A stretch of 64,000 bases of DNA from Streptomyces tardus (GCF_018101125.2 NZ_JAELVF020000001.1:931095-995094); one strand, 5' to 3'. Shown: positions 47,419 to 56,770, numbered from the stretch's first letter. Numbers and translations are program-made. The notes: generated by a model not told the origin, from the sequence alone.

Positions 47419-48681
47419 ATGGCTCGTGTGGCCGTATCCGACAGCACCAGCAACCCGCCCGACGCCGTGGAATCCTTCACCCGGCTGCTGACTCCACTGG
47501 GGCAGCAACTCCTCGACGAGCTACGGGACTTCGACCCCGCGCAGGAGCTGGCCGTGGCGACCAGGCTCCGACGCCGGCACCCACCGGAACTGGTCTCCGC
47601 GGCGATCGGCCAGGCCCGGCTGCGCCAACGGGCGGTCGCCAAGTTCGGAGCGGCGGACGCGAGCCGCATGTACTTCACCCCGGACGGTCTGGAACAGGCC
47701 ACCAGATCGGCGGTGGCCACGTACCGGGCCGAGCGGATCGCGGCAGCGGGCGTACGTCGGCTGGTGGACATCTGCTGCGGCGTGGGCGGCGACGCCCTGG
47801 CACTCGCCCGAGCCGGGGTACAGGTCCTCGCCGTGGACCGCTCCGCGCTGACCTGCGCGGTTCTCGCGGCCAACGCCGCCGCGCTCGGCCTCGACGGACT
47901 CATCGAGGTGCGCCGGGCCGAGGCCGCAGACCTCGGAGACGCCGAACTGCTCGGCGGCCCCGACCCGTACGACGCGGTCTTCGTCGACCCGGCACGCCGC
48001 GGCGGCCGTGGCCGGATCTTCGACCCCGAGGCGTACTCGCCGCCCCTCTCCTGGGCCGGCGAACTGGCCGCACGGATGCCGTGCGCCGCGCTCAAGATCG
48101 CTCCCGGAGTGCCTCACGAGGCGATCCCGCCGGAGGCGGAGGCGGAGTGGATCTCGGTCGACGGCGAGGTGAAGGAGGCCGTGCTCTGGTTCGGCGGTTT
48201 CACGGAGGGGACGGGCGGCCCGGCCCGTCCCGTCGTACGCGCCACGCTGCTGCCCGAACGCCACTCGCTGGTCGGCGAGGGACTCCCGGACCCGCAGGCA
48301 GGCCCGGTGCTGCGCTATCTCTACGAGCCGGACGGCGCCGTCATCCGCTCGCACCTCGTGGCCGAGCTGGCGCGGGACCTGGGCGCGCGGCTGATCGACC
48401 CGACGATCGCCTACCTCACCGCCGACGAGTTGCGCACCACCCCGTACGCGCGGGCGTACGAGATCACCGACGCGCTGCCGTTCAACCTCAAACGGCTGAA
48501 GGCCCTGCTGCGCGAACGCGAGGTCGGCACGCTGACGGTGAAGAAACGCGGATCGCCGATCGAGCCCGAGGAGCTGCGGCGAAGGGTCAAACCTCGTGGC
48601 CCCGCGTCGGCGACCGTCTTCCTGACCCGCGCGGAGGGCGCACCGGCCATGCTCCTGGGCCATCCGGTGACCGGCACCTGA
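47419..48681 (+). CDS. class I SAM-dependent methyltransferase with THUMP-like C-terminal domain
   Basis: 420 aa. SAM motif LVDICCGVGGDALALARAG, then VLAVDRS and DAVFVDPARRGGRGR. The C-terminal ~75 residues (RAYEITDALPFNLKRLKALL, GTLTVKKRGSPIEPEELRRR) match the THUMP-like domain seen in this family. An RNA substrate is inferred. ATG 47419 follows a GGGG tract. Confidence 0.87.
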   Translation: MARVAVSDSTSNPPDAVESFTRLLTPLGQQLLDELRDFDPAQELAVATRLRRRHPPELVSAAIGQARLRQRAVAKFGAADASRMYFTPDGLEQATRSAVATYRAERIAAAGVRRLVDICCGVGGDALALARAGVQVLAVDRSALTCAVLAANAAALGLDGLIEVRRAEAADLGDAELLGGPDPYDAVFVDPARRGGRGRIFDPEAYSPPLSWAGELAARMPCAALKIAPGVPHEAIPPEAEAEWISVDGEVKEAVLWFGGFTEGTGGPARPVVRATLLPERHSLVGEGLPDPQAGPVLRYLYEPDGAVIRSHLVAELARDLGARLIDPTIAYLTADELRTTPYARAYEITDALPFNLKRLKALLREREVGTLTVKKRGSPIEPEELRRRVKPRGPASATVFLTRAEGAPAMLLGHPVTGT

Positions 48682-48765
48682 GCGAACGGCGGACGGAACG
48701 CCCCGTTCGGACGGGGACGGCGGGTCGCCGGAGTGGGCCGGGTGCCCGGGGCGCGGGGGTACGCG

Positions 48766-49104
48766 TCAGTCGGTGCCGAGGGAGGTGAAGTGCCAGCGGT
48801 GCACGGGGCGCTGGAGCAACTCTGCCGGGGGTTCGGGCAGTTCGGCGACGACGGGCGCCGCGGGCTCGCTCGGGACGCCCGTGCTCGGGGCGTCCGCGCT
48901 CGCGGCGTCCTCGGCGGGCCGGGCGGCCTCACGGCTGTCGGCGTCGGCATCCCACCAGGTGACGACGAGCACCCGGTCACCCGGAGCGCTGAAGGTCTCA
49001 CGCCGTCGCGGCACGGCATCGAGCGGCTGGGCCCTGACCCAGGCCAGCAGCTCGGCGGCGCGACCCTCCGCGGCGCGGGCCTCCCACATCAGGGCGAGTG
49101 TCAT
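48766..49104 (-). CDS. conserved hypothetical protein, possible ABM-like fold
   Basis: 112 aa. MTLALMWEARAAEGRAAELL and DRVLVVTWWDADAD resemble the first strand and turn of dimeric alpha-beta barrel monooxygenases, but the match is weak. A Pro/Ala/Glu-rich region and PVHRWHFTSLGTD end the protein. Its ATG overlaps the rimI stop by ATGA, so it is the third gene of the tsaB-rimI operon. Confidence 0.7.
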   Translation of the reverse strand: MTLALMWEARAAEGRAAELLAWVRAQPLDAVPRRRETFSAPGDRVLVVTWWDADADSREAARPAEDAASADAPSTGVPSEPAAPVVAELPEPPAELLQRPVHRWHFTSLGTD

Positions 49105-49628
49105 GCGGCGGACCGGTCCTTCGGATCGGAGGCGGACGGATCGGGGGCGCTCGGCGGGTGCGGGCGGCGCATCACCAGCGCGTCGACGTTTGCGGGCTGG
49201 TAGTAGCCGCGACGCACACCGAGCGGTTCGAAGTCGAAGCGTTCGTAGAGGCGTTGGGCCCGGTGGTTGTCGACGCGGACCTCCAGCAGCACCTCGTGGC
49301 AGCCGAAGTCCGTTGCCGCGTCGAGGAGTCCGGTGAGCAGTCGCGAGCCGAGGCCGCGCCCCTCCCAGCCGGGGGCCACGGCGATGGTCAGGATGTCGCC
49401 GGTACCGTCCACCGCGCCGAATCCGCAGTAGCCGGCGATACGGCCGCCGTCGTCCGCGACGAGGTATCGACGGCCGGCCAACGGGCCGCGCGCACGGGCG
49501 AGTTCGGACCAGAACATCCCTTCGGACCAGGCGTCCTCGGGGAAGATCTCCCTTTCGAGCGCGAACACCGGATCGATGTCCCACCAGCGCATCTCGCGCA
49601 ACCGCACGGACGTCTGCGCGGCGCTCAC
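49101..49628 (-). CDS. rimI: ribosomal-protein-alanine N-acetyltransferase
   Basis: 175 aa GNAT protein: VRLREMRWWDIDPVFALERE, acetyl-CoA site VAPGWEGRGLGSRLL, and EVRVDNHRAQRLYERFDFEP. The start overlaps tsaB by 4 bp (GTGA). Acetylates the N-terminus of ribosomal protein S18 in other bacteria. Confidence 0.93.
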   Translation of the reverse strand: MSAAQTSVRLREMRWWDIDPVFALEREIFPEDAWSEGMFWSELARARGPLAGRRYLVADDGGRIAGYCGFGAVDGTGDILTIAVAPGWEGRGLGSRLLTGLLDAATDFGCHEVLLEVRVDNHRAQRLYERFDFEPLGVRRGYYQPANVDALVMRRPHPPSAPDPSASDPKDRSAA

Positions 49629-50290
49629 CCGGGGGTGACCACCTTGTAGCCGGCCGGGACCTTCGCGTCGGGCCGGCGCAGATAGAGCGGCAGCGGCGGC
49701 AGGAACCCGTCACCGGTGCCCGCAGCCAGGCGCTCCGCGGCGAGAGCGGCCAGGGCGGCGGCGGACTGGTGCTGGGGCAGATCGGCGCGCAGTCGCGGGA
49801 AGTCCGCCCCGTACTGCACCGCTCCGGCGCCGACGGCGGTCAACGCCGCGACCTCGGAGGGGAGTTCGCTCGACCGGTCGACCGCGGGCCCGTCCGTGCG
49901 CGTACGGGCGTCGGCGTACGTCGCCCAGTACACCTCCTTGCGGCGGGCGTCGGTCGCCACCACGAACGGCTCGTCCAGCCCGGACGCCCACGCGATCCCG
50001 TCGAGCGTGCACAGGCCGTGCACCGGCACTCCCAGCGCGGCGCCGAGGCTGCTCGCCGTCGCGAGTCCGACCCGCAGCCCCGTGTAGGGGCCGGGGCCGA
50101 CTCCGACAACCACCCCGGTCAGCTCCCCGCGGTCGCGGCCCGCCTCGGTGAAGACGCGATCCACGGCAGGCAGCAGAAGTTCGCCGTGGCGGCGGGCGTC
50201 GATCTGGTCGAACGACGCCAGGACGCGCTCTCCGTCGTGGAGAGCGGCGGTCACGGCGGGGGTGGCGGTGTCCAGGGCTAGCAGCAGCAC
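49625..50290 (-). CDS. tsaB: tRNA t6A biosynthesis protein TsaB
   Basis: 221 aa, ASKHA-fold: MLLLALDTATPAVTAALHDG, HGELLLPAVDRV, VGVGPGPYTGLRVGLA. GTG start. Forms the t6A complex with TsaD and TsaE; tsaE is 1.5 kb away on the same strand. First gene of tsaB-rimI-48766. Confidence 0.95.
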   Translation of the reverse strand: MLLLALDTATPAVTAALHDGERVLASFDQIDARRHGELLLPAVDRVFTEAGRDRGELTGVVVGVGPGPYTGLRVGLATASSLGAALGVPVHGLCTLDGIAWASGLDEPFVVATDARRKEVYWATYADARTRTDGPAVDRSSELPSEVAALTAVGAGAVQYGADFPRLRADLPQHQSAAALAALAAERLAAGTGDGFLPPLPLYLRRPDAKVPAGYKVVTPG

Positions 50291-50731
50291 GTGCCAAGCC
50301 TACGGCGCTCAGGGGCCCCGCCCGCGCCGGGTGGCCCGCAGCGGCGCTCTCCGGCCGTACGGAGCGTCCGGGCCGCCGGCGACCCGAGCCGGGCGCCGGG
50401 CTGCACGCCGGGCCGCACGCCGGCTGGCGCGGGAGTAGTCCTGCGGCCCCGGGCGCGACGCGGGGCGCGGACCCGGGCGCAGGGCGCGGACCCGGGCGCA
50501 GGCTTCCCCCTGCGCAGGCGCGCGCCCGGGCGCCGGGGCCGGGGCGCGCGCTCGGGGAGGGCCGGAACTGTCGGCCGGGCGCCCGTACGACCGTGCCGGT
50601 CCACCGCGGTGGACCGGCGGCGAAGGCCGGACCGGGCTGCCGAGAAGGCCCTCCCGCGACTGCTAACGTCACTCGTACGACGGTCACAAAGGCTGTCGGG
50701 TGTGGCGTATGTGTCCGAGAGGTGACCGAGG
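50291..50731. other. 441-bp divergent spacer with a 19-bp tandem repeat
   Basis: Extremely G+C-rich. GGCGCGGACCCGGGCGCAG occurs at 50464-50482 and directly again at 50483-50501. No gene or clear promoter box is seen apart from GAGAGG before the next start. Confidence 0.6.
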
Positions 50732-51292
50732 GTGGCGCGCAACAGTACGGGGATCGTCGTGGCCGGCCTGACCGCCGCGGCTCTTGCTGTGGTCGGCGTG
50801 CTGGCGGTCCAGGCGTCCGCCGCCAAGGAGCGGGACGACGAGCGGCGTGCGAAGCCGAGCCCCTCCGCCCCCGCGTCTCCGGACGACAGTGCGACGGGCG
50901 AGAAGGACGAGTCCAAGCTTCCGGTCGGCACGGGCGAGGGCAAGCGCGTCGTCTACTCGCTCAAGGCGGACCGGGTATGGCTGGTCGGCAAGGACGGCAC
51001 CCCGGGCCGGACGTTCGAGGTCACCCCCGGCACGGTCGACCCGCCGGCCGGCAACTACCGCGTCACCTCGCGCTCGGGACACGTCACCGGCACCGACGGC
51101 GTACCGATCGAGAACGTAGTCCGCTTCGCCGACGTGGGCGGCGTCTCGATCGGCTTCAGCGCGGCCATAGACGGGTCCACGCCCAATCCCGACCCGAGCA
51201 GGAAGACCGGCGGAGTCCGGGAGGACAGGCCCGACGGCGAGGCGATGTGGCTCTTCGCGACGCTGGACACCCGCGTCGTCGTGGTCGACTGA
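50732..51292 (+). CDS. secreted or membrane-anchored protein, degenerate L,D-transpeptidase-like
   Basis: 186 aa from GTG 50732. A signal anchor (TGIVVAGLTAAALAVVGVLA) is followed by a Ser/Pro/Asp linker and a beta-rich domain: KRVVYSLKADRVWLVGKDG, VDPPAGNYRVTSRSG. The layout recalls the YkuD fold, but the region that should hold the HG and SxGC active site has neither His nor Cys. A conserved Streptomyces family by memory; function unknown. Confidence 0.75.
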   Translation: MARNSTGIVVAGLTAAALAVVGVLAVQASAAKERDDERRAKPSPSAPASPDDSATGEKDESKLPVGTGEGKRVVYSLKADRVWLVGKDGTPGRTFEVTPGTVDPPAGNYRVTSRSGHVTGTDGVPIENVVRFADVGGVSIGFSAAIDGSTPNPDPSRKTGGVREDRPDGEAMWLFATLDTRVVVVD

Positions 51293-51397
51293 CCGCCGCC
51301 TTCGCTCGCTGACGCCCAACTCCGCGACCGGCGCGGCCTCGCCCGGAACGAATCGTCCAGCGGGTCGGCGGGCCGGAAAGTCGGGCGGCGCGGAGAG

Positions 51398-51604
51398 TCA
51401 GGCTGCACGGGGCCGGTCGACGCCCTCGGTGAGGTCCGGGGCATCGGGTGCCTCGTCGCGCGCGGTCGCACCGGGAGCGTCCGGCGGAGTGGAGACGGCG
51501 CTGGCCGCGGCGCAGGACGCCAGCAGCTCCTCGAATCGCGGGTTGGCCGACTTCGACGCGTCCTCGGGGTTGACGGATCGCGGCGCACGCTGGTGGTCCG
51601 ACAT
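51398..51604 (-). CDS. small hypothetical protein under an iron box
   Basis: 68 aa, MSDHQRAPRSVNPEDASKSA, then NPRFEELLASCAAASA and an acidic, Pro/Asp-rich end; no signal peptide or domain. ATG 51604 has GAGGGGAG 6 nt upstream. An iron-repressor box ends 18 bp before the start codon, so expression should rise under iron limitation. Function unknown. Confidence 0.75.
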   Translation of the reverse strand: MSDHQRAPRSVNPEDASKSANPRFEELLASCAAASAVSTPPDAPGATARDEAPDAPDLTEGVDRPRAA

Positions 51605-51622
51605 GGATACTCCCCTCAGACA

Positions 51623-51641
51623 GCGAATTAGGCTCACCTAA
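51623..51641 (-). promoter_or_regulatory. DmdR/IdeR iron box
   Basis: The core TTAGGCTCACCTAA (51628-51641) equals the last 14 bp of the consensus TTAGGTTAGGCTCACCTAA. It overlaps a possible -10 (CCTAAT on the minus strand) directly in front of the 68-aa gene. Confidence 0.85.
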
Positions 51642-51689
51642 CTTCGCGGCGTCCTCCCATGGGAACACGGCACGGTCAGCCCGCGCAAG

Positions 51690-51710
51690 ATTTTACCGAC
51701 AGGCTGTCGG
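51690..51710 (-). terminator. possible intrinsic terminator of tsaE
   Basis: On the minus strand CCGACAGCCTGTCGG forms a short stem (CCGAC/GTCGG, loop AGCCT) followed by TAAAATCTT, ~95 bp past the tsaE stop. Confidence 0.5.
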
Positions 51711-51803
51711 ATTCCCGGGCGCACCGCACTGACCTGCGATGTACCGGTGCTGGTATTCGATCTTGCGGCCCGGCGGCATGGTGCCCCGGCAACCGCGGAG
51801 GCC

Positions 51804-52310
51804 TCAGGCCAGGACGGCGAGGTCCTCCGAGTGCCACCGGTCGCCGACCGCTTCGACGGTGACCGTGCGGACGTCCTCGGCGGCTTCGACGGTGGCTGCG
51901 GTGTCGAGCTGTTCGCCGACTGCCCGCTCAATGGTCACGTGCAGACGATTTTCGGACAGCTCCTCGACCTTGCCCTCGCCCCATTCGACCACCACGACCG
52001 AACTCTCCAACGAGACGTCGAGCTCCAGGTCCTCCATCTCGTCCAGCCCTCCGCCCAGGCGGTAGGCGTCGACGTGGACGAGGGCGGGGCCGCCGACCAA
52101 CGAGGGGTGCACCCGCGCGATCACGAAGGTGGGCGAGGCCACCGGGCCGCGCACGCCGAGGCTGTCACCAAGTCCCCTGGTCAGCGTCGTCTTGCCCGCT
52201 CCGAGCTCACCGCTCAGCAGTACGAGGTCGCCGGCGCGCAGCAGCCCGGCCAGACCGCGGCCGAACCGCAGCATCTCCTCCGGTGTCCGGACAGTGGTGC
52301 GCATCTGCAT
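51804..52310 (-). CDS. tsaE: tRNA t6A biosynthesis ATPase TsaE
   Basis: 168 aa. P-loop LSGELGAGKTTLTRGLG, SPTFVIARVHPS, and VHVDAYRLGG plus VVVVEWGEG complete the TsaE set. Drives turnover of the TsaB-TsaD complex. A longer acidic C-terminus than in E. coli. Start at ATG 52310 or 52304. Confidence 0.94.
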   Translation of the reverse strand: MQMRTTVRTPEEMLRFGRGLAGLLRAGDLVLLSGELGAGKTTLTRGLGDSLGVRGPVASPTFVIARVHPSLVGGPALVHVDAYRLGGGLDEMEDLELDVSLESSVVVVEWGEGKVEELSENRLHVTIERAVGEQLDTAATVEAAEDVRTVTVEAVGDRWHSEDLAVLA

Positions 52311-52429
52311 GCAGCGATGCTACGGCCTGCTCCGCGGGCCGAACCCCACAGCTCCCGCCGCCGGCCCGCGACGACGGGCCCCTGGGCACGCTGCGGACGG
52401 GGCCGGCGGCGGGCGCCGAACTCCGGCGT

Positions 52430-53593
52430 TCAGGGCCGGCGCACCTCGGCGATCAGCTCGCGCAGGCGTTCGTTGAGCAGCTCCGGGCGCTCCAGCATCA
52501 GCAGGTGGCCGGTGTCCGGGACTATCTCCAGGCTCGCCCCGGGCAGCGCCGCGGCGATCGCCTCGCTGTGCGCCTTCGGCGTGAGCAGGTCCTTCTCGCC
52601 GGCGATGACCAGGGCGTGGCCGTCGTTGAAGGCGGCGAGCGCCTCCCCCTTCTCGTGCGCGTGGAACGCGGGGTAGAACTCGGCCACCACATCGATCGGC
52701 GTCGACTCGATCAGCCGCTCGGCGAACCGGGCGACGGCCGGGTCGACCGTGCGCGGCTCCCCGAAGCTGTAGTGCTTGACCCAGCCGGCGAGCAGGTCGG
52801 CGGTGGCCGCGCGGCCACGTTCGACCAGGGCCGAGTGCGAGGCGAGGGCTTTGAGGACCCCGGGCACGACCTTGCGCATCACGCTGATCCCGACCGCCGG
52901 CAGCCCGTACGTCACCTCGCCGAGGCCGCCCGCCGAGGTGCCGACGAACCCGGCGCCGACGGCGCGTTCCGCCACCCAGTCCGGATACTGGGCGGCTAGC
53001 GCCATCATCGTCATCCCGCCCATGGAGTGCCCGACCAGCAGGACCGGCCCCTCGGGGACGGCGGCGTCCAGCACCGCCATCAGGTCCCGGCCGAGGCGAT
53101 CGATGCTCACCGGTACGTCGCCCACCGCGCCGACCTGCTGCGAACGACCCCGCTCGCTGCGGCCGTGGCTGCGCTGGTCCCAGTAGACGGCGCGTACGGT
53201 GCCCAGCTCGCGCAGCGCCTCGCGCTGGAAGTGCCAGGAGTCCTGGGTCAGGCAGTAACCGTGGCTGAAAACCACGGTGAGGGTTTGAGACCGGGAAGTG
53301 CGCCGTGAGCCGGACTTGCGGCGCGTCCGCGTGCCGCTGCCGCCGTCCGCGGCGGGAGCGTCCGGATGGCCGGGCTCCTCGACCTCGTAGTGCAGCTCGG
53401 TGCCGTCGTCGGCGACCGCCGTACCGGCGACTCCGCGCAGCGTGCCGTACGGCCCGGTCGCGTCCAGCGCCAGCCGCGCCCGCCGCCGCACCGCGCGGTG
53501 CACCGTCAGCCGCTCCAGTGCGACACCGGCGGCGACCGCGCCTATCGCGGCTCCGGCGACACCCACTCCGCGCCTCCGCTGGGCCTCCGTCAC
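52430..53593 (-). CDS. alpha/beta hydrolase with N-terminal membrane segment
   Basis: 387 aa. A hydrophobic Gly/Ala segment (VGVAGAAIGAVAAGVALERL) suggests membrane anchoring. The hydrolase has oxyanion FSHGYCLTQ, YWDQRSHGRS, nucleophile LVGHSMGGMTMMALA and catalytic His in VPDTGHLLMLE. Between alr and tsaE, 17 bp after alr; substrate unknown. Confidence 0.9.
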   Translation of the reverse strand: MTEAQRRRGVGVAGAAIGAVAAGVALERLTVHRAVRRRARLALDATGPYGTLRGVAGTAVADDGTELHYEVEEPGHPDAPAADGGSGTRTRRKSGSRRTSRSQTLTVVFSHGYCLTQDSWHFQREALRELGTVRAVYWDQRSHGRSERGRSQQVGAVGDVPVSIDRLGRDLMAVLDAAVPEGPVLLVGHSMGGMTMMALAAQYPDWVAERAVGAGFVGTSAGGLGEVTYGLPAVGISVMRKVVPGVLKALASHSALVERGRAATADLLAGWVKHYSFGEPRTVDPAVARFAERLIESTPIDVVAEFYPAFHAHEKGEALAAFNDGHALVIAGEKDLLTPKAHSEAIAAALPGASLEIVPDTGHLLMLERPELLNERLRELIAEVRRP

Positions 53594-53610
53594 GCCCGCT
53601 CCCCTCTCGG

Positions 53611-54762
53611 CTACTCCCCCGTGTACACCCGGGGCACTCGCGACCCTATCCGTGCGACGATCTCGTACCCGATGGTGCCGACGGCACGTGCCCAGTCCTC
53701 GGCTGTCGGTTCGCCCCGGTCGCCGGGCCCGAAGAGCACGGCCTCCTCGCCCGCCACCGCACTGTCGTCACCGAGCTCGACGACGAACTGGTCCATCGCC
53801 ACCCGGCCGGCGGCCGTCCGCCACTTCCCGGCGACCAGCACGGGGCCGCTCCCCGAGGCGTGCCGGGGAATGCCGTCCGCGTAGCCGAGGGGGATCAACG
53901 CGAGCGTGGTGTCGCCGGAGGTGACATGGCTGTGGCCGTAGGAGACGCCGTGACCGCCGGGCACCCGCTTGACCAGCGCGAGGTCCGCGCTGAGCGTCAT
54001 CACCGGCCGCAGCCCGAAGTCGCTGGGGACGCCCAGCTCCGGGGAGGGCGAGAGCCCGTAGAGCGAGAGGCCGGGGCGCACCAGATCGAAGTGGGAGGCC
54101 GGAATCGTCAGCGTGGCGGGCGAGTTGGCCATGTGCCGCACCTCGGGCTCCAGACCTGCCTCGTCGGCGATCTTCAACGCGTCCTGGAAGACGTCGAGTT
54201 GAGCGGCGATCGAGGGGTGCCCCGGCTCGTCGGCGCAGGCGAAGTGGGACCACAGTCCGGTCACCCGCAGCAGTCCGTCCCGCTCGGCGGCGCGTGCGGA
54301 GCTCACCAGGTCCGGCCAGTCGGCGGGCTGGCAACCACCGCGCCCCAACCCGGTGTCCGCCTTCAGATGCACCCGCGCGGTACGGCCGGTGGCACGCGCC
54401 GCCGCGGCGATCTCGCGCACCGCCCACTCGGCACCCGCGGACACGTCGATGTCCTGGCGCAGCGCCTCCTGCCACGGCCCACCGGGCGTCCACTGCCAGC
54501 ACAGCACGCGCCCGCGGTCGCCGTCGGCCCGCAGTGCGAACGCCTCCTCGGGCGTCGCAGTGCCCAACCACTCCGCCCCGGCGTCGCGGATCGTACGGGC
54601 GCAGGGCAGCAGACCGTGGCCGTACGCATCGGCCTTGACCACGGCCATCAGGCCGACACCGTCCGAGGCGCGGGCGCGCAGCGCGGCCACGTTGGCGCGG
54701 AGCGCGGCGAGATCGACGACCGCGCGGGCGCGGTGCGGCCAGAAGGACGGTGCGTTGTTCAC
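53611..54762 (-). CDS. alr: alanine racemase
   Basis: 383 aa. PLP lysine in MAVVKADAYGHGLLPCA, LHLKADTGLGRGG, SLYGLSP, and the second catalytic Tyr in VSYGHSHVT. Supplies D-alanine for peptidoglycan. Downstream hydrolase and tsaE likely share its transcript. Confidence 0.96.
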   Translation of the reverse strand: MNNAPSFWPHRARAVVDLAALRANVAALRARASDGVGLMAVVKADAYGHGLLPCARTIRDAGAEWLGTATPEEAFALRADGDRGRVLCWQWTPGGPWQEALRQDIDVSAGAEWAVREIAAAARATGRTARVHLKADTGLGRGGCQPADWPDLVSSARAAERDGLLRVTGLWSHFACADEPGHPSIAAQLDVFQDALKIADEAGLEPEVRHMANSPATLTIPASHFDLVRPGLSLYGLSPSPELGVPSDFGLRPVMTLSADLALVKRVPGGHGVSYGHSHVTSGDTTLALIPLGYADGIPRHASGSGPVLVAGKWRTAAGRVAMDQFVVELGDDSAVAGEEAVLFGPGDRGEPTAEDWARAVGTIGYEIVARIGSRVPRVYTGE

Positions 54763-55067
54763 CTACCCAGTGTCTCAGGGCCGGGATACGCCACGATGCG
54801 CCCGGTACGTCAGCTCCGGGCGCTTCGTGTCGCACCCCGGCGCGCGGTCCGCGCGGGCGCGCGGGGCGTACGGCGCGGTCACGAGCGGGCGCGCGAGCGG
54901 GCCTGCGCCCAGGTCGGCGCGGGCGCATCCGCGGGCGGGCGCGCGGGGCGCACAGTCGCGGGTTCCAAAAGCCGACCCCGGCGTCGGCGGGAGGGGAGTC
55001 GACGTGCGCGCCGAGAGGGGCGGCAAGCGCCGGTGGGAGGGGATCAGTCGGTCCCGGCGGGAGGGGA
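54763..55067. other. 305-bp spacer between nnr and alr
   Basis: Filled with simple GCGGGCGCG-type repeats and no supported gene. Its right end is part of the tandem duplication of the nnr 3' end. Confidence 0.5.
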
Positions 55068-55082
55068 TCAGTCGGTGCCGGC
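55035..55082. repeat. 24-bp tandem duplication spanning the nnr stop codon
   Basis: GGGAGGGGATCAGTCGG-type units at 55035-55058 and 55059-55082 differ at one base. The right copy contains the last codons and TGA of nnr; the left copy repeats them outside the gene. Confidence 0.8.
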
Positions 55083-56534
55083 GGTGGCTCGGACCTGCTG
55101 CCATGCGCTCGGCAGTGCCGCCGCGACCTCGACAGCGGTGCACGGCTCCGGGGCGAGCCGGGCGGCGAGTCCGTGCAGATACGCGCCCACCGACGCCGCA
55201 TCGAGCGCGTCCAGGCCGGCGGCGAGCAGGCTGCCGGCCAGCCCGGACAGCACGTCCCCGCTGCCCGCGGTGGCCAGCCAACCGGTGCCGGTGGGGTTGA
55301 CCCGCACCGGCCGGCCGCCGGATGCGACCAACGTGGTGGAACCCTTGAGCAGTACGGTCGCCCCGTAGCGGCGGGCCAACTCCCGTACCGACACGAGCCG
55401 TTCGGACTCGACCGCCTCGCGTGCCACATCGAGCAGGGCGGCGGCCTCGCCGGCGTGCGGGGTGAGCAGCGTCGGCGCACGCCGCGCACGCACCTGCCCG
55501 GGGTCGAGGAAGCGGAGCCCGTCGGCGTCGACGAGCACCGGGACGTCGGCCTCCAGCACCTGCGCCACGGCTCGTTCCGCCTCCGCGCCCGTGCCGAGGC
55601 CCGGGCCGACGACCCAGGACTGCACCCGGCCCGCCTCCCGCGGCGCCCCGCCGGAGACCAGCGTCTCGGGATGGGCGGCGACCACACCCTCGGCCGCGTG
55701 CCCCGCGTAGCGTACGGCGCCCGCGCCTCCCCGCAGAGCGCCGCCGACAGCCAGCACGGCGGCCCCCGGGTAGCGGGCGGAACCGGCTGCGACGCCGACG
55801 ACACCGCGCCGGTACTTGTCGCTCTCCGGCGAGGGCAGCGGCAACAGCCGTGCCACGTCCGAGTGTTGGAGGGCGAGCAGATCGGGCTGCGGCGGCAGGT
55901 GCGGGCCGAGGCCGATGTCCACCAGCCGGACCGTGCCCGCCCGCTGCCGACCCGGGTCGACCAGCAGCCCCGGCTTGTACGCGCCGAAGGTGGCGGTGGC
56001 GGTCGCCCGTACCGCCGCACCGGGCACCTCGCCGGTGTCCGCGTCCACCCCGCTCGGCAGGTCGACGGCGAGCACGGCCGGCTCGGCGGCACCGGGCCGT
56101 CGAGCTTCGAGCCGTGCGAGCAACTCGGCTGCCTCCGGGCGCAGTCCACCGCTGCCGCCGATCCCGGTGATGCCGTCGAGCACGAGGTCGGCGACCAGAG
56201 CCCTGCCGGAGACGGCCGCCGCCGGTCCGGCGCTGCCGCCGGCGGCCCGCAGCGCGGCGAGCCCGCCGGGATGGGCACGGTCCGGGCTGAGCAGTACGGC
56301 GGTGACGGCCGCGCCTCGACGGGCGAGCAGCGCGCCGGCGAGAAGCGCGTCTCCCCCGTTGTCGCCGCCGCCGACGAGCAGCAGCACCCGGGCGCCGTAC
56401 ACCCAGCCGAGCATCCGTACCGCGGTGGCGGCCAGCCCCGCGGCGGCGCGGCGCATCAGCGCACCGTCCGGCAGCCGGTCCATCAGCTCCCGCTCCGCGG
56501 CCCGTACGGTCTCGACGCTGTAGGCAGTCCTCAT
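55068..56534 (-). CDS. nnr: bifunctional NAD(P)H-hydrate epimerase/dehydratase
   Basis: 488 aa from ATG 56534 (MRTAYSVETVRAAERELMDR). The N-terminal epimerase has VLLLVGGGDNGGDALLAGAL; the C-terminal ADP-dependent dehydratase has GVVGVAAGSARYPGAAVLAV, VGPGLGTGAEA, LTPHAGEAAALL and LATAGSGDVLSGLAGSLLAA. Repairs damaged NAD(P)H hydrates. Confidence 0.96.
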   Translation of the reverse strand: MRTAYSVETVRAAERELMDRLPDGALMRRAAAGLAATAVRMLGWVYGARVLLLVGGGDNGGDALLAGALLARRGAAVTAVLLSPDRAHPGGLAALRAAGGSAGPAAAVSGRALVADLVLDGITGIGGSGGLRPEAAELLARLEARRPGAAEPAVLAVDLPSGVDADTGEVPGAAVRATATATFGAYKPGLLVDPGRQRAGTVRLVDIGLGPHLPPQPDLLALQHSDVARLLPLPSPESDKYRRGVVGVAAGSARYPGAAVLAVGGALRGGAGAVRYAGHAAEGVVAAHPETLVSGGAPREAGRVQSWVVGPGLGTGAEAERAVAQVLEADVPVLVDADGLRFLDPGQVRARRAPTLLTPHAGEAAALLDVAREAVESERLVSVRELARRYGATVLLKGSTTLVASGGRPVRVNPTGTGWLATAGSGDVLSGLAGSLLAAGLDALDAASVGAYLHGLAARLAPEPCTAVEVAAALPSAWQQVRATAGTD

Positions 56535-56770
56535 ACCGCCAGTCCTACCCGACGGCCGAGAGCACGTCGCCGACTGACGCCCCGCCAACTCACCGGAGCA
56601 GCCCAGCGGTCGGCCCGCACAGGGGGCGACGGCGCGTACGGACGGCACGCGCGCCCCCGCCGATCAGGCACGGGCCGGACGGGCAGGGCCGGAAACAGAA
56701 CCCGGACAGCACGCCCCGGACGGACACGCTCCGGACTCGCCCCGGACGGGTGCGCCCCGACACGGCGGCG

